64,000 bases of DNA. Source: Leptoclinus maculatus (taxonomy: Eukaryota > Chordata > Actinopteri > Perciformes > Stichaeidae). The position numbers and the translations under genes are program-made. Positions 43,546 through 64,000 of the stretch are shown here, piece by piece. Within the stretch, counting starts at the first letter, position 1. Every line of letters starts with the position of its first letter. The notes beneath the pieces were generated by a model. The model had not been told where the DNA came from and did not search any database. It was given only the letters and a program-made list of their open reading frames with translations. Where the stretch lies: the NCBI GenBank assembly GCA_032191485.1, contig JAVDOI010000020.1, forward strand, positions 5,099,371 to 5,163,370. Direction: 5' to 3'.

Positions 43546-46239
43546 GTGTTGTGAATTAGCCACTTAGACAGCAAAACCCCATATCAAGAGCCACTTGTTA
43601 CAGTCCTATTTTAAGACTGTAATGTATTTATACACTCGTCAGTATGACTTGTTTTAATGCTTACTTTTGTAGTTTCCGACATTCAACACAATGCTTTTTA
43701 TTTAGTTTTTACAGTTGTATGGTGTTTCTCATTGCAAGCAAACCAGAGCAGAGTGAGACTTTAATATCCCCCTCAAGGCCCAATGTGTTTGTGCTGCAGC
43801 ATTGCATCCTGGTCTATTGATGCCAATGTCAGTCAGTCTGTCACAGGTTGTGTTTTTTTGCAGGACTGACGCATAAAAATCCAACCCACAGATGAATGAT
43901 ACTGTACTGTTTTTGTAACGGCTCGCCTCTCTTTCCCACTTCCCTCTTGGGATCATATTTCAAACATGAACTATTTGCTCAATGATGAATGACACCGCGT
44001 CTGTTGACTCGTCCCAGGACACCGTGGCTCCGCTCGCGGCCCGGGAGCTCAACGGCAAGAGGAAGAGAGAGCGAGTGTCGGAGGAAGACGGCGCCGGGGA
44101 TACGATGACTGCTCGCGGCGGGGAAGAAGAGAACGTGTGTCCCAATGCCACCGCGGAGAAGACCACGCCTGTGAGAAAGGCCAGAGGTCAAACCAAGGGG
44201 GGCCAGAAGCTGTTCAGTGCCAGAGCAGATGCAACAAGGACGAAGGGAACAGGTGAGAGAGACCAAACAGTGTGTGTTTATTTAACTTTAGATTGTTGAG
44301 CCTGTAAAGAAAACAGTGTTTATGCATGTGTGAGCGAGTGTGTGTGTGTGTGTGTGTGTGTGTGAGCCAGGATGTTATTGCTAATGCTAATTAGTGCTAA
44401 AGACACTCGACGTTGGAGGAGTGAAGCATTTCTTTGTGTACTCCGTTCCACAGCTAATGGAGCAGGAGAGGCGCAGGGCATTGTGGGAAAAACGCCTCCT
44501 CAGAGTGCAGCCAGGACGAAGAGTAGGCAGACCAAGACTCCCACACAGACCGGTAATTGTGTGCACGCACATTACACACCATTTTAGTGGTGTTTTATGT
44601 TGACGGTTTTTGTCGTGTTTATTCACATTTCAGTCCCGTAGCTGGCACGATGAGACACGTCACCCACATGAGTTCACAGAATAGTGTTTTGTGTACATTT
44701 AAGCTTGGACGGGCCACGGTGCATCCAGGTGTTTGTAGTGTTACAGCCGCCTGGGTGGCACCGTTGGAAAATACGCTTATTTGCTGTTTAATGCCACGCT
44801 CGTATCCCTGTCTTATATGAAACTGGAGCCAGGGGACGCTTAGCTTAGCATAAAGACTGGAAACGGGGGGGAAACTGTTAGCGTAGCCACCGTTTAGACA
44901 CCAATTCTCCGTTTTCTTTCCTGCAGCCCCATTGGTCAGCCCGTCGGGTCGCTGGGGTCAGACTCTGTGTCCCATCGATGCTCAGACGGCTTTTCTGATT
45001 GGAGGCCAGGGATCCAGGATGCAGTTCTGCAAAGACCCCATGTGGAAGCTCTGCACAGGTCTGTCACAGAACAACATTCATAAAGGGCTCCAGTGAGAAC
45101 TGTGTTGAAGGGGATTTGACTTTCCTGGTGGCGCCGTGTCTAGCGTGAGTGTTCTCCGTCCAACAGAGGACATGTCCTGGTTTGCGGCGGAGACTCTGGC
45201 AGAGGGCCCGACGCCCGAGGCCCGGATCGGCCACACGGCCGCGTACGACCCGGACTCCAGGCGGATCTTCGTATTCGGAGGCTCAAAGAACAAGAAGTGG
45301 TTCAACGACGTTCACATCCTCGACACACAGAGCTGGAAGTGGACCATGGTGGAGGTGTGTGTTTGTATTTTTGAGTGTATTATTGCTGCTTGTCCTCCCC
45401 CCTTCATGTCCTCCTCCTCCTCTCTCTCTCTCTCACCTCCTCCAGGCCCAAGGAAAGGTTCCTCCTCTGGCCTACCACAGCTGCAGTATGTTTCGCGGTG
45501 AGCTGTTTGTGCTCGGAGGCGTGTTTCCTCGTCCGAACCCGGAGCCCGACGGCTGCAGTGACTCGCTGTATATCTTCGACCCCAACCTCTCCATCTGGTA
45601 CCAGCCGATTGTAACCGGCGACACGCCCTCCCCCCGCTCAGGGTAAGATGGTTCGATCCAAATATCACCTCCGGCTGACACTCCTTCATTTGTTTCCGTG
45701 TCTCATCCTCCCTTTCTGTTTCTCTTTCAGCCACTCTGCATGTGTGATGCAGGAGAGGAAGATCTATGTGTTTGGTGGGTGGGACACTCCCGTCTGCTAC
45801 AACGACATGTACATGTTGGACCTCGGTAAGCCACACACCCGCTGGTTTTGTAGGAAATTCCTGGTTCAAGACTCGTATATCTGCATAAAGGTGTAAATAC
45901 ACTGAATAGTTCAAATTAAATCCTTTTTTTGCTTGTTAGGTCTGATGGAGTTTTCTGTTGTGAAAACAACTGGAAAAGCTCCCTCCCCTCGAAGGTACAC
46001 AATTCAACTAGAGCTGGATACTGTACCTCAGCACTTTTAATATATATATTATGTCTACACTGGTTTCACACAATTTGAAGCAGTATTAAGTCTTTTCTGT
46101 GTTTAATGTGTTCCAGCTGGCACGGCAGTGCTGTGCTCTCGGACACAAAGTTCCTGATCCACGGAGGCTACAACGGGAACAACGCTCTCAGTGACACCTT
46201 CATCTTTGACATAGGTGAGAGACGGCTCACAATTACACT

Positions 46240-46291
<52 letters not shown>

Positions 46292-46837
46292 TCAACCTGG
46301 GAAGAAGATTTAAAGAAGAAGTATTGGTTCACATTCATAGATCAAAGTACGTCCAATCAAAGTTTTCTTGCTTATTTTTTCTTAATAGATGATGATTTAT
46401 TGATTATTGGAATACATTTTCAGGTGACGGGCTAATTATTTCAGCACTGTCATTTTCCCATAAAGCTAAAAACCTAACTACTCAATGTGTGAACTTGATT
46501 ACACAGTGAATGTGGCGGCCATGAGTACATAAGGTCTTCAACCAACTTTTTTTTATTGATTAATCCAATTACATTATCTCTTTGTTTCATTGGTTCAGAC
46601 AGCAACATCTGGACGGAGGTGACGCTCCCCCAGCTGTCCGTCCCCAGGGCGGGGCACGCCATCATCACCATGGACACGGCCAATAACCACCGTTTCTCGG
46701 GGGACGATGAAGACGCCGGTTTGGACGCCGGCTCCGTCACAAGAACCCTGCTGGTGTTCGGAGGCGGAGACAACGAGGGCAACTTCTTCTCCGACCTGGC
46801 GACTGTCGCCGTGGAGGATCTGCTCGGTGCTATTTAA
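42568..46837 (+). CDS. Kelch repeat-containing protein, 566 residues
   Basis: Thirteen exons: 42568-42629, 42755-42916, 43033-43114, 43426-43482, 44018-44252, 44454-44552, 44927-45058, 45167-45354, 45446-45642, 45731-45825, 45940-45994, 46117-46214 and 46599-46837. They total 1701 bases and all phases match. Residues 1-121 form an unclassified N-terminal domain (MGDFGVYAVFGVNGP..., LFSSGPWGERICVNAEL). Residues 122-232 are a Lys/Arg/Glu/Thr-rich linker with KRKRERVSEED, a likely nuclear localisation signal. Residues from about 240 hold five to six kelch blades: LIGGQGS, IFVFGGSKNKKWFNDVHIL, LFVLGGVFP, IYVFGGWDTPVCYNDMYML, FLIHGGYNGNNALSDTFIF and LLVFGGGDNEGNFFSDL. Such a domain folds as a beta-propeller that binds other proteins. 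It resembles the fish gene annotated simply as 'kelch repeat-containing protein' (krcp) and, in the propeller, RABEPK. I cannot confirm either name. No BTB or F-box domain is present. Confidence 0.88.
43380..43545. repeat. Two (AT)n tracts flanking kelch exon 4
   Basis: (AT)n at about 43379-43399 and 43507-43542 sit on either side of the 57-base exon 43426-43482, within 30 bases of each splice site. Confidence 0.9.
44750..44890. repeat. Fish dispersed repeat, 'GCTTAGCTTAGCATAAAGACTGG' family
   Basis: Contains 'ttggaaaatacgcttatttg', 'tgaaactggagccag' and 'cttagcttagcataaagac' followed by 'tggaaac' and a G-run. It is the same family as at 19040-19640 and lies in an intron just upstream of the kelch exon at 44927. 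Confidence 0.65.
46238..46290. repeat. (CA)n microsatellite in a kelch gene intron
   Basis: About 24 CA units, 25 bases after the donor of the exon ending at 46214. A shorter GT tract (44336-44363) lies in an earlier intron of the same gene. Confidence 0.95.
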
Positions 46838-47490
46838 AGAGCGTGAGTCAGAGGTGAACTCTCACTGCCCCCGACTGGATGTGAAGCTACTGTAACACCA
46901 CAGATGCTTTATTATTTATATCCCTACAGCGTGTCTTTGTGTCCTCTCGTTGTGTGAGCCCTCTTTTAGTTCTGTTTTTTTTTTTAAAGATGTTGGTTTT
47001 GGAAAGTGTACAGTTTGGGCATTTCTTCTATGCAGATCTGAAAATGAAACATCTCCACGTGGTGCATAAGAGGAATGATGGAGGTACTTTTTTAGCAAAC
47101 TTCAAAGAAAGGTGGCTCCTCTCTCTCTCCCCCCGTGGTTCCATATTAATAAGAACAATGATCTTTGTATAAATCATCAAACATTCAGATTATTCTGGCC
47201 ATCAAGGACACCACTGATTTGTTTATGTACATAGTTTAAAGTCAGTTCAAATGTATATTTTTTATTTCTATTACAGTGATCTGTAATTGGGGCTTTTAGA
47301 AGCGCTGATATTTAGAATATGTCTCCTTTGGAAAGCTGCAGGTGAATGTTATGCTCAAAATATTGTCGTAATTTCCAAAATCCCAATTCATCTTCCCATG
47401 CTGGTCATTTGCACTCTTTGTCTTTACTTAATAAACTTTTTTTTTTTCACTGTATTTTAAATAAAATCTTCCTTTTTAAGTGAACATTTT
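46838..47490 (+). other. Kelch gene 3' untranslated region
   Basis: Runs from the TAA to polyadenylation signals AATAAA at 47430-47435 and about 47460, about 0.6 kb. AT-rich with no conserved motif recognised. Confidence 0.6.
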
Positions 47491-50400
47491 GTCTTTCTGC
47501 TCAATTACGTCTCTTTAAAGAAAGTAAGCAGAGCTTAAACTTCAAGCTTTTCTATTTGCAGAATAATTAACGCACTTTTTTTTAGTCTGACATGAGACGG
47601 TGAGGTATCCTTTCATACCGAGTAGTGTCAACCTGATGTAATTTAAATGAGGTTTGACACTTCAACAGGAAAGGCCCATTAATCACATCCCTGTTGGCCC
47701 GGTAACTCAACACTAACAGGAGCTGATGTCAGACTAGCGGAGTAACACCGATGCTATCTTTAAAGAAACGGAGCTAAATGGAGACATTTTAATAACAGAT
47801 TAGTGCAGCTCAAGAGGGATTATCTTCCTTTCTGCTGAAAAGCTGATAATGGTGTCATGAATGTGGCTGTTTTTAAAGAAAAAACTTTAATATATTCATA
47901 GGATTATACAGCCGGGAGATTCATACAAGTCAGTTAATACCCACTTATTTAATGTGCAAACTAGCGGCACATTCAATGTCTCCGTGCTTGTTCATCCCCT
48001 TGAACAGAAACAACCATGAGGGCTAATTAAGATCTGATTAACTTAAGTGATCCGACTTAAGTGTTTCAAAAGAACAAGAGCGGGTGAATATGTTAAGAGA
48101 CGCAAGATTTTGAATAAGTACAATACATGAATACTGTTTGTGTGACAGGGCAGATGTAGACAGATGTGTACTATAGCTGCTTTGCTCTGGGGAATTATTC
48201 AACAACTATTATTCATCAGACCGGCAAAATCCACCTCCTCCGTAGCATTTCCTCTGGTGATACAAAGGAAAGCCTGGCTTCCTAAAAAAACAAAAAAAAG
48301 GTTCCAATAGAAAGTGAATCAGTTTCCTCGTTTCCCTTAAAGTCTTGCTTTCACTGCAAATCATAAAATATGCAATGTACTTATTAATGTACTACAAAAG
48401 TCTTCATCACTTTGGTCCTAGTCAGGTAAAGATAATGTGGTTGAATTCATTGTTTTTAATTTATTTATTAGAGAATTCAGTTATATTATTACTTGTTATG
48501 ATGCACTTACTGTGATTGTAAATCCAAAACAGCTCCACCCACCATCCTGAGCAGACGTCTAATTAGACTGAATAATGAACGTGATGAAGTACTTTAATTG
48601 GTCAGGTATCTAATGAGCTGGATCAGACACATGAGCAAACACTCCTGTCTGTTTATATTATCCATTGACAATTGTTCAATTGATTTTTCTGGACAATGTG
48701 TCATATATACATCATGATATAATGTAACCTAAATGCAAATAAAGTAATAAAGGTGACACTGTGATGGATCCTTTAGTGTAATAAAGTCACAAAGCTCTAT
48801 GTGGAATTCCTGGTTAAGTATCTTTATACACAAAAGGTGAGTTTGTGATGTCACAGTAATGAAGATTGCCACAGAGTGAGTGTGATTACTGTCGAGATGA
48901 ACTAAAATGCACGAAGGCTGGAGAGGCAGTCTTCAGTCTGGTTATGTGTACAGCATGCCAGCTTCCACACAGAAAATGATTGGCTGCATATTAAAAATAA
49001 CTGTCATTACAGCCTCAATCTGGCCAGATATCAGTTGGCACCCTGAAATAGGAGACTATGTTATTTTATGTTCGTCCAAAAGGACTTTAAAATAACCTCT
49101 AATCAGCTGCAATTAACAGTCCTCCTACTCAAGAGTGTCATTTCTTCTCCAAAGCAAAAGTATGGCAGCCAAAAACAAAAAGCATTTTCATCCAAATATT
49201 TATGGGACACACAGCAGGAAATAGTCTCAGGATGGACTGCGGGGTATACATGTTTCAGATAGATCAATAGACAGATGGATAGATAGATATTACACTGTAA
49301 TTTATTCAGGCATCCTGCAGATGGCGACACTAAAGCACATTTTCCCCCCCAGCAACAAACATGACTCTTACTCAAACATGCCCATGAATAATGTGTAAAA
49401 AAATATATAAGTCACCGAGTTCATGTGGCATATCATTTTGTGCACATTCTTTATTTCATATTCGTCCCAAAGCGCCGGTTACAAAATACGTCGGCTCTCC
49501 AGTGATCCACCGTCAAAATGGACAAGCGCCATCACACTGAAAATGAAGGAGGAAAAAAAAAGGACATATTCTGCCAACTCAGTTGGACTGGTTTGACTGT
49601 TTACTGATTGATAAGTTACAAGAAAGGCCCAGTGACTCCCTCTGGTACAGTAGCAAGGCTGTATGAAAACACTTTTATGCAGTGAAAAACTGTTTGTCTC
49701 CCTAACAGTGTATGTCCCCCTACATACATACACACATACACTCCTTCCATCATCAGGGATGTGATACATTTTTCCCCTTGATTCATCGGGAAATCCTGCC
49801 AGTTGGATGCTCTCCCAGTCATCGCTAACAAGCCTCTCATGCCGCTTCATTTCCTGATTTCTGTTTTATTTTCTCCCTAACATCCTTGCATTGTGCGAAC
49901 GGTGTATATTTTTGCATCGTGGCTGGTCTCTCCAGACCTCCTGATTGACAGAGTTCACACATCACCACTTTCCAAACGGCAGCCATATTGCCTTTGTCGG
50001 TCCGTGGCTTGTTGCTAAGTAACTTGAAAATGTCTGTGCCGGCTGTCAGCGTCTCACAGTCACATTTAAGGGCACATATTTACAAATGGCACTTTATTTC
50101 TACGACTGCAGCGAAGACTCATGACTCAACCACATGAGGGTTTAATAATTGGCTATGGCCTCAGATGAAAACGATGGGGATGATACTTTACACAAACATT
50201 CTGTCTGGTTGACAAAAGAAGGAGTCATTCGACTAAACTACCTCTCAAACCAGAGGATCTCCAGTGTCAGCAAAGGTCGCCCTGCTTGTGAACTCATTGG
50301 TGTGCTGCTCTGATATACGACCTCTGAAGAAAATCCCATATACATGTTTTAAAAAGTTGGACAGGAACGCAATGAATAATTGAAAAGAAAAACGCCTTCG

Positions 50401-50800
50401 GGACAATACTGAAGATTTTGGGCACAGTATCAAAACTATAAACAGTAAAGAGCCCTCAGAGACTTGTTGTTGGGGATTCTAGCCTCTGTGAAGGAATGCA
50501 GGATTGTCTGTGGGCCCCTGGAATCATCACAGGGCCCCTCTACAAGGTAGGGCCACAAGGACCCAGATCATATTGTAATGTAGGCTACTTAAGTGGTCGG
50601 CTACACATTTGCAAGTAATCAAATTTCCCCAAAAACAACTGACACACGAGGTAACTTGGGGCATTTGGGGCCTCTGGTGGTCTGGTGTGGGGGTTTATCT
50701 TCATTAAAGCTACATACACAATACTCCTGGACCTGCCATTAACCAACCTGGAGGAGTCGCGTTCAACCAGTAAAAGACTCGGAAAAAGCCGAGTGGAGCC
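47491..50800. other. Intergenic, no gene seen
   Basis: About 3.3 kb of AT-rich sequence with no supportable exon on either strand. Minor features: a tetranucleotide-like 'gatagatagat' near 49280 and poly-A runs. An open frame on the minus strand near 50585-50989 starts in the GC-rich promoter region but shows no protein-like character. Confidence 0.5.
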
Positions 50801-52077
50801 GAACGCGTACCGAACAACCCCCCCCCCCCCTCCTCTTTCAGTCGTGGTGCAAGCAGCCATGTTGCCGCGAGCTTGTTCCGGTATCAGGGCAGGATCGTGC
50901 GCATAGACTCGATCGGGCGCAGCTCCTCGCCTCTCTCCCCCTGTCGCCCGTGACACGCACCTCCCAACAAGAACACCCCACTTGACCAATAATGGATTTT
51001 ACAACTTGATGATTCCTCCTTCAGTCGGCTGGTTCCGGGAATAATATCAGCCTCTGTACCGACGGACTGGTGTCTATCGCCGCTCTGCAGTGCAGCACTG
51101 TTGAACGACCTTATTCCAATCACGCAACACAAGGAAGAGCGCCGGTGGTTTCCGTGGATTTTGAGTTTTGAGGTTTTGCTCTGCGGCCGCAGGAAGATAA
51201 GCTAACTAGCTAGCTTTGCTTCGAAAGAAACACCGAGTTAGCTACTAGCTACACGGGCTAACGTCGGCCAGGCAGTTAACTAGCGCAACAGATTCGTGTT
51301 TCTCACCTGCCATGTGACCATTTTACATGGTGCTGCGTTTTGTATTTTTTGGATACCCTACCCCTGGATATTTCGCTGGGAACATTTTGAATAGTTTTGT
51401 GTGAGTTGGGGAAGGTCAAGACCTCGCCGGGAATAACTTTGGCCTGAAAGTTTGTGGACTCCGGATTTGATTTCAGACCATCTCTGCCACGAAAAGAAAA
51501 AAAAAAAAACAGGCGTCGACACCTTGTTATGAAAACGACGCTGGATAAACACTCGATGTAGATTTCGGCGACAGTTCTGGCTTCCTCAGATAGCAACCTC
51601 ACAGGTTAGCATGCTAGCCACCTAGTTGAACCTTGTCTCGCTCAATACAACCATTGCCCCAACTTTTCTTCAAGCTAGCCCGAGCAGCTAGCTGGTCAAG
51701 ACGTCAGAGCGCCAGGCTGGTAGCTCGCTGGTCACTCTCGACACTGGTACATGCTAAAGTGGAAACTGTGTTCACACCAACACCGAGAGTTAAAGAAGAC
51801 ACGTTTTTAGCTTTTCCAAGTGTTGTACTTGTTGACAAACATGGGCCGTGCGGTCGCTGCTAGCTAGTTTCTAGCTAGCTAACTCGGCTAGCCGCGGATG
51901 TGGGATTCAACTTGTTGATTCACGGGCTATCTGTCGTGCTGCTAGCTGGCTAGCACCGGACATCTGTTGGACATTTTCCTCCACCACCAGCTAGACAGAT
52001 TTTAAATGCACAATAGACACTGACGAGTCGTTTTTGCTTCACTGTTCCCTTTTTTGGCAACTTCCAGTCTATCAAAA
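50801..52077 (+). promoter_or_regulatory. CpG/TAGC-rich promoter and 5' leader of the right-hand gene
   Basis: GC content and CpG density rise from about 50740. A C-run (50818-50829) and CpG-rich 'cgcgtaccg', 'gccgcgagc' words precede a stretch (51190-51960) packed with GCTAGC/TAGCTA words. No long conserved frame was found, and several short upstream ATGs are present before the start at 52078. It probably contains a CpG-island promoter plus a long 5' UTR. The exact start site and whether it is spliced are not visible. Confidence 0.45.
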
Positions 52078-60329
<8,252 letters not shown>

Positions 60330-61078
60330 GTAACTCATTTGTAGTTCATTATCTGTAATGAGAGGGGACAGTGTGATTACATTTAATTGTTCACAGCAGG
60401 TTGTGATGTGGTATTTGAATAAAAAAAAAAGATCTGCATAACCGCTTATAATAAAAGCTGCCAATCAGTTTGTTGGTTGCCAATTTTGGCAGCAAAGTAA
60501 CCATATTTTAATTGTGTGTAATTGGAGTAATATTGTGCGTCTGTGTAATTATGCCCCGTATTTTATGAATTCCAAGGACAAGAAAATGGTTTGACATTTA
60601 CACAATTCGTCAGTGTAGCGTTGTCTTGCATTATGATGCTGTTTGCCGTGTGGTGAATACTGTTATATAGTTGTTTCAGTTTAGCCCGGTTTGTCATGTT
60701 AATTTTCCAAAGTGTGTGTTTTTAAGCTCCTCTCTCCTTTGACTTCCCCTACTTTGCCTCCCGACTGTTGACGCCATTTTTGCCTACGTTTGCCCATCTT
60801 GCGTTTGTGCTGAGCCGTCCCTCGGTGGTAGCGACTCTCCTTTAGAGTCACTTTCTGAACCGTACTGTGTAGAATACCAGCTGGTCGTATCTGAGCGACT
60901 TCCTCCCAGAACTCAGATTAGTAAAGGTCAGCGATAACGAGGCTCGAGTCAAAACACAACCAGTACCGGCTTGGATTAACATCACGGCTGTGTGTGTGTG
61001 CTCATATGCACATGTTTGTGTTTGCAGTGTGGCAGTAAATGGCTCTCGGCTGTAAACATCTTGTCGGCGAGTTTTCAC

Positions 61079-61080
<2 letters not shown>

Positions 61081-61127
<47 letters not shown>
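61081..61127. repeat. (GT)n microsatellite
   Basis: About 23 uninterrupted GT units. Confidence 0.95.
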
Positions 61128-61128
<1 letters not shown>

Positions 61129-63448
61129 GGGAGGGGGTCTGTTTTTTTGGGCCGGATATAAACACTACTACTAATGGTCTCTCCACACGATGAAGTCTGA
61201 CAGGCCTCACACGGTAGCCGGTGAACTCGGGTTGAATGATGGTTGCGGTTGAAACAAATGTGGCACTGAAATGGGAAATAAATCAAAAGCATCTGAGCTG
61301 AAAAATGTATGTAAACAGTCAATTCTCTAAACTGTAAAATTAGAATCAAATCAGATGAAAGACTTGTTTCTTGTCTTGTTTGTGTAATCAGTTTTTAAAG
61401 ATGGAACAATAATAGTGATAGGGAAATGTTTTTAATGTCATTTTTAAATAAGCATACACAGCCAAACTTCTTTAGCGCAGCTTTGCTTACTGCCCCCCCC
61501 CCCCTGTGATCGTTGACATGTATGTATCTTTGTGTTTCCAATGAACATCCTCTATACTCCTTTTCTACACTGTGCAGTCTCAAGTTAGTATTCACACACA
61601 CCATCAGAGAGCAATGTGAGAACAAAACAATGATGTCACTTATTGTCCTCCAACACATCTATATTTATAGCTGAGGGGAGAGAGGAGAGCTGGATATGCT
61701 GTGTGTGAGTTGGGGGTGGGGGGGGGGGGGCTTTGCCTAGCTTGCAGCTGCCCAAAAATGAAGGAAGAATCAGAAGACGGAAATAGTCTGACATGAAAGA
61801 GGATAGGAGAGAAGGAAGACCAAAGGGTGGAAGAAGGAAAGAAGTCTGAGGAAACTTGTCTGATGGTCCCAGTACACGACTAAATATAAAGTTCCGCCTG
61901 CTGACTGGTTGGATGCGTGTAGGATCCGTTTAAGCTCTAGTTAACAGAAGACTTCTTCTCACCTTCCTGTCAGTCGTACAGTAACACTTGGTACAGAATG
62001 GCCCATTTCAAATGATACATCTACGGTTGGCCTGATTTTAACTCCTCTATTATTAAGCAGGCTGTATACAGCTTAATAATACATCGTAGTTTAATCGTTT
62101 ATTTATATTCTGTGTTCAGAATATTACTCTGCAAAGTTGCCCAACTAGTAGCTAATGTAGTAAAATACATGTCGTCTTAGTCATCATTGCCACTGACGGC
62201 TTCACCTGTCGGTCAGCCCGCTAGAAACCAGTTCACTCTGAGAAATCAGGTTCGACAGGAAGTCAGACATATTTACATGCAGAGCAGGAAGTCACTTTTC
62301 AACACCGGCGTCTCCAAATGTATCAAAGCATTTGTCCAGCAGTGGAAACGGACTTCTTTAGACTTCTGGAGGCTACTTTGTGTCCGCTTCACTTTGGTGG
62401 GACTATAACTTAAAAAGGTTTGCCTAGCTCCACGTCATGACCTTTTATCCACAAGCTCTTTCCTTTTCAGACTTTCCCTGTTTCAAGTCTTGGTCATGCA
62501 CATATGTACACGTTAATTTATGCAATGCACCGACACGTGTCCACATGTGTGCGGTCTTAGTGTCACATTCTCTCTGTATCCTATATATATTTAAATACTT
62601 TGTTTTAACTTTTGTATTCGGGCTTTTCAATGTGTAAATTGCGTTACTTGCATATCTTCTCCCACATCCCAAATAGGATATCTTATCACCTCCAAGAGTT
62701 GGATCACACAGATCTATAGAACCCGGCTCTGTGTGGTCCGATTGGGTCTCATTGTCTTGAAAAGTGTCCACATCTGACATAGTGTTCCTCTCCCGCTCTC
62801 CCACATGATCCAAAAATACAAATGATTAGCTTCCCCCTCACGCGGGGCCACATAAGGACCTTCCCGTGTCCTCCGGGTTTGATGTAACTGTCATTTGTTT
62901 TTAATCCCAGGTCCCCCCCGGCTTCTGTTACAGCTTAATCTGGCCTATTACACTTTGTGCAGGTCTGCACTGTCAGCATGAGGATGTGGGGGGGGGGTTT
63001 GGGACACAGACGTTAGATCATACCATCTGGAGCAAGAAACACACAATGAAGTGATCACGGTATCCTGTCTTCCCGTGGCTGAGATATGTTAACAGCGGGA
63101 GGAAGATGTTGATAAAAAAATGGTGGTCTGTCGGTTCTTTGGGACACAGCGCCGCCGGCCTCTAATTTGTTCAAGCTGGAGAGTGATAATTAGGTGAATG
63201 ACATGAGAACAGGAGAAAGGGATGATTTGTGTGAACCTCTTTGCTCCGCACCAGCGGTGTGAATTTCACCGGCCCGTCTCTCTCATCGGTGTCAGATCTC
63301 CGAGAGGTGTGTGTGTGGTTTGTACCGCCGTGTGTATTCTTGTATCGGTGTGTTGGTGTCGCAGCCCGTGTGTGTGTGTTTGCTTCTCGTCACCCTGGAG
63401 CCAGCCGTCCTCTCCTCTGACCCCCCGTCACCTGTCCGCTTAGATCAT

Positions 63449-63451
63449 ACA

Positions 63452-63495
<44 letters not shown>
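63449..63495. repeat. (CA)n microsatellite
   Basis: About 22 CA units with one 'ccca' interruption at the left end. Confidence 0.95.
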
Positions 63496-63497
<2 letters not shown>

Positions 63498-64000
63498 TCC
63501 TGGAGATGAAACCCAATCGCAGTTGCCAACCATGCAAAACTTGCCAGCACAGCAAGGTTTTCTTTTCTTTTTGTGGGTGTGTGTGTGACTCGAAAGATCT
63601 ACTGTCTGCTGTAAGATGAACGGAAGCAATTTTGCTCCTCACGACCATATAAAGAGATTATTAAAATAACTTCTGGCCTTGTGAAGTCACACAGATACAG
63701 TGAATGAACTAGGGCTACAGTATTATTTCTTGAAGCCCAGTACCAATATCTTACCAAGTGATGAATATTGAGCCATGACTGTAAAACATTACCCGTAGTG
63801 AAACAGTAACTATAGGAAACTCAAGACTAAGCTGAGTATGACTCGACCAAAGAGAGCCGGTGTTATGAAACTGCTTCGGTGTCTCACTGACATGTGCTTA
63901 TACCCAAATATTAAGAGATTAAGTGACAAATTTGTTTGTTAGTTGGATTGTTGGACTGTTTAAGGAAACCCTGATCTATATTGGCTGTTCATTGCAAGTC

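Larger units (their letters stand above)
60330..64000 (+). other. Right-end non-coding stretch, probable intron
   Basis: No supportable exon was found. Contains (GT)n at 61081-61127, a C-run at 61494-61504, a G-run at 61720-61730, an inverted repeat at 62048-62081, a G-run at 62989-62997 and (CA)n at 63450-63495. Confidence 0.45.

Noticed and set aside
45312..45914. Minus-strand open frame of 200 codons
   Set aside because: It is antisense to kelch exons 8-10 and spans their introns; no splice or start support.

Overview
The window is nuclear DNA from a ray-finned fish, most likely a percomorph teleost. It has compact multi-exon genes with GT-AG introns, very dense (CA)n/(GT)n microsatellites, and dispersed elements I recognise as fish-type repeats (the 'TACTTTTACTT' family, the 'GTTAGCTTAGCTTAGCATAAAGACTGG' family, and a retroposon tail with 'GTCGCTTTGGATAAAAGCG'). 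Nothing bacterial, viral or CRISPR-like is present. All gene models are hand-built from splice sites and reading-frame phase. In every multi-exon model the exon phases add up to a whole number of codons.

Layout: (1) 1-1.5 kb, the last coding exon (+) of a gene whose other exons are unknown. (2) 2.0-3.0 kb, a five-exon gene (+) for an unrecognised 131-residue protein. (3) 4.0-5.1 kb, a four-exon gene (-) for an unrecognised, possibly secreted protein, with a long hairpin in its 3' flank. (4) 5.3-12.7 kb, paip2b (-), a translational repressor that binds poly(A)-binding protein. (5) 12.8-21.5 kb, non-coding DNA with one orphan promoter-like island near 15.5 kb and repeats. (6) 21.6-33.8 kb, hspa12b (+), an atypical HSP70 family member; 14 exons including a non-coding first exon. 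(7) 34.0-38.3 kb, cct7 (-), the eta subunit of the TRiC/CCT chaperonin; its 3' end converges on that of hspa12b. (8) 39.5-41.5 kb, a highly divergent rhodopsin-type GPCR (-). (9) 42.6-47.5 kb, a 13-exon kelch-repeat protein (+), divergent from the GPCR. (10) 47.5-50.8 kb, no gene seen. (11) 51-64 kb, the 5' end of a long gene (+) with a CpG/TAGC-rich leader, a 17-codon first coding exon and introns filled with microsatellites; it probably continues past the window.

The genes do not form an operon-like unit. Two are chaperone-related (hspa12b, cct7), but their convergent arrangement does not by itself imply common regulation. The best leads for something undescribed are the two unrecognised small genes at the left end, the hairpin at 3.63-3.72 kb, the GPCR that has lost most family-defining residues, the unclassified N-terminal domain of the kelch protein, and the unidentified long gene at the right end.
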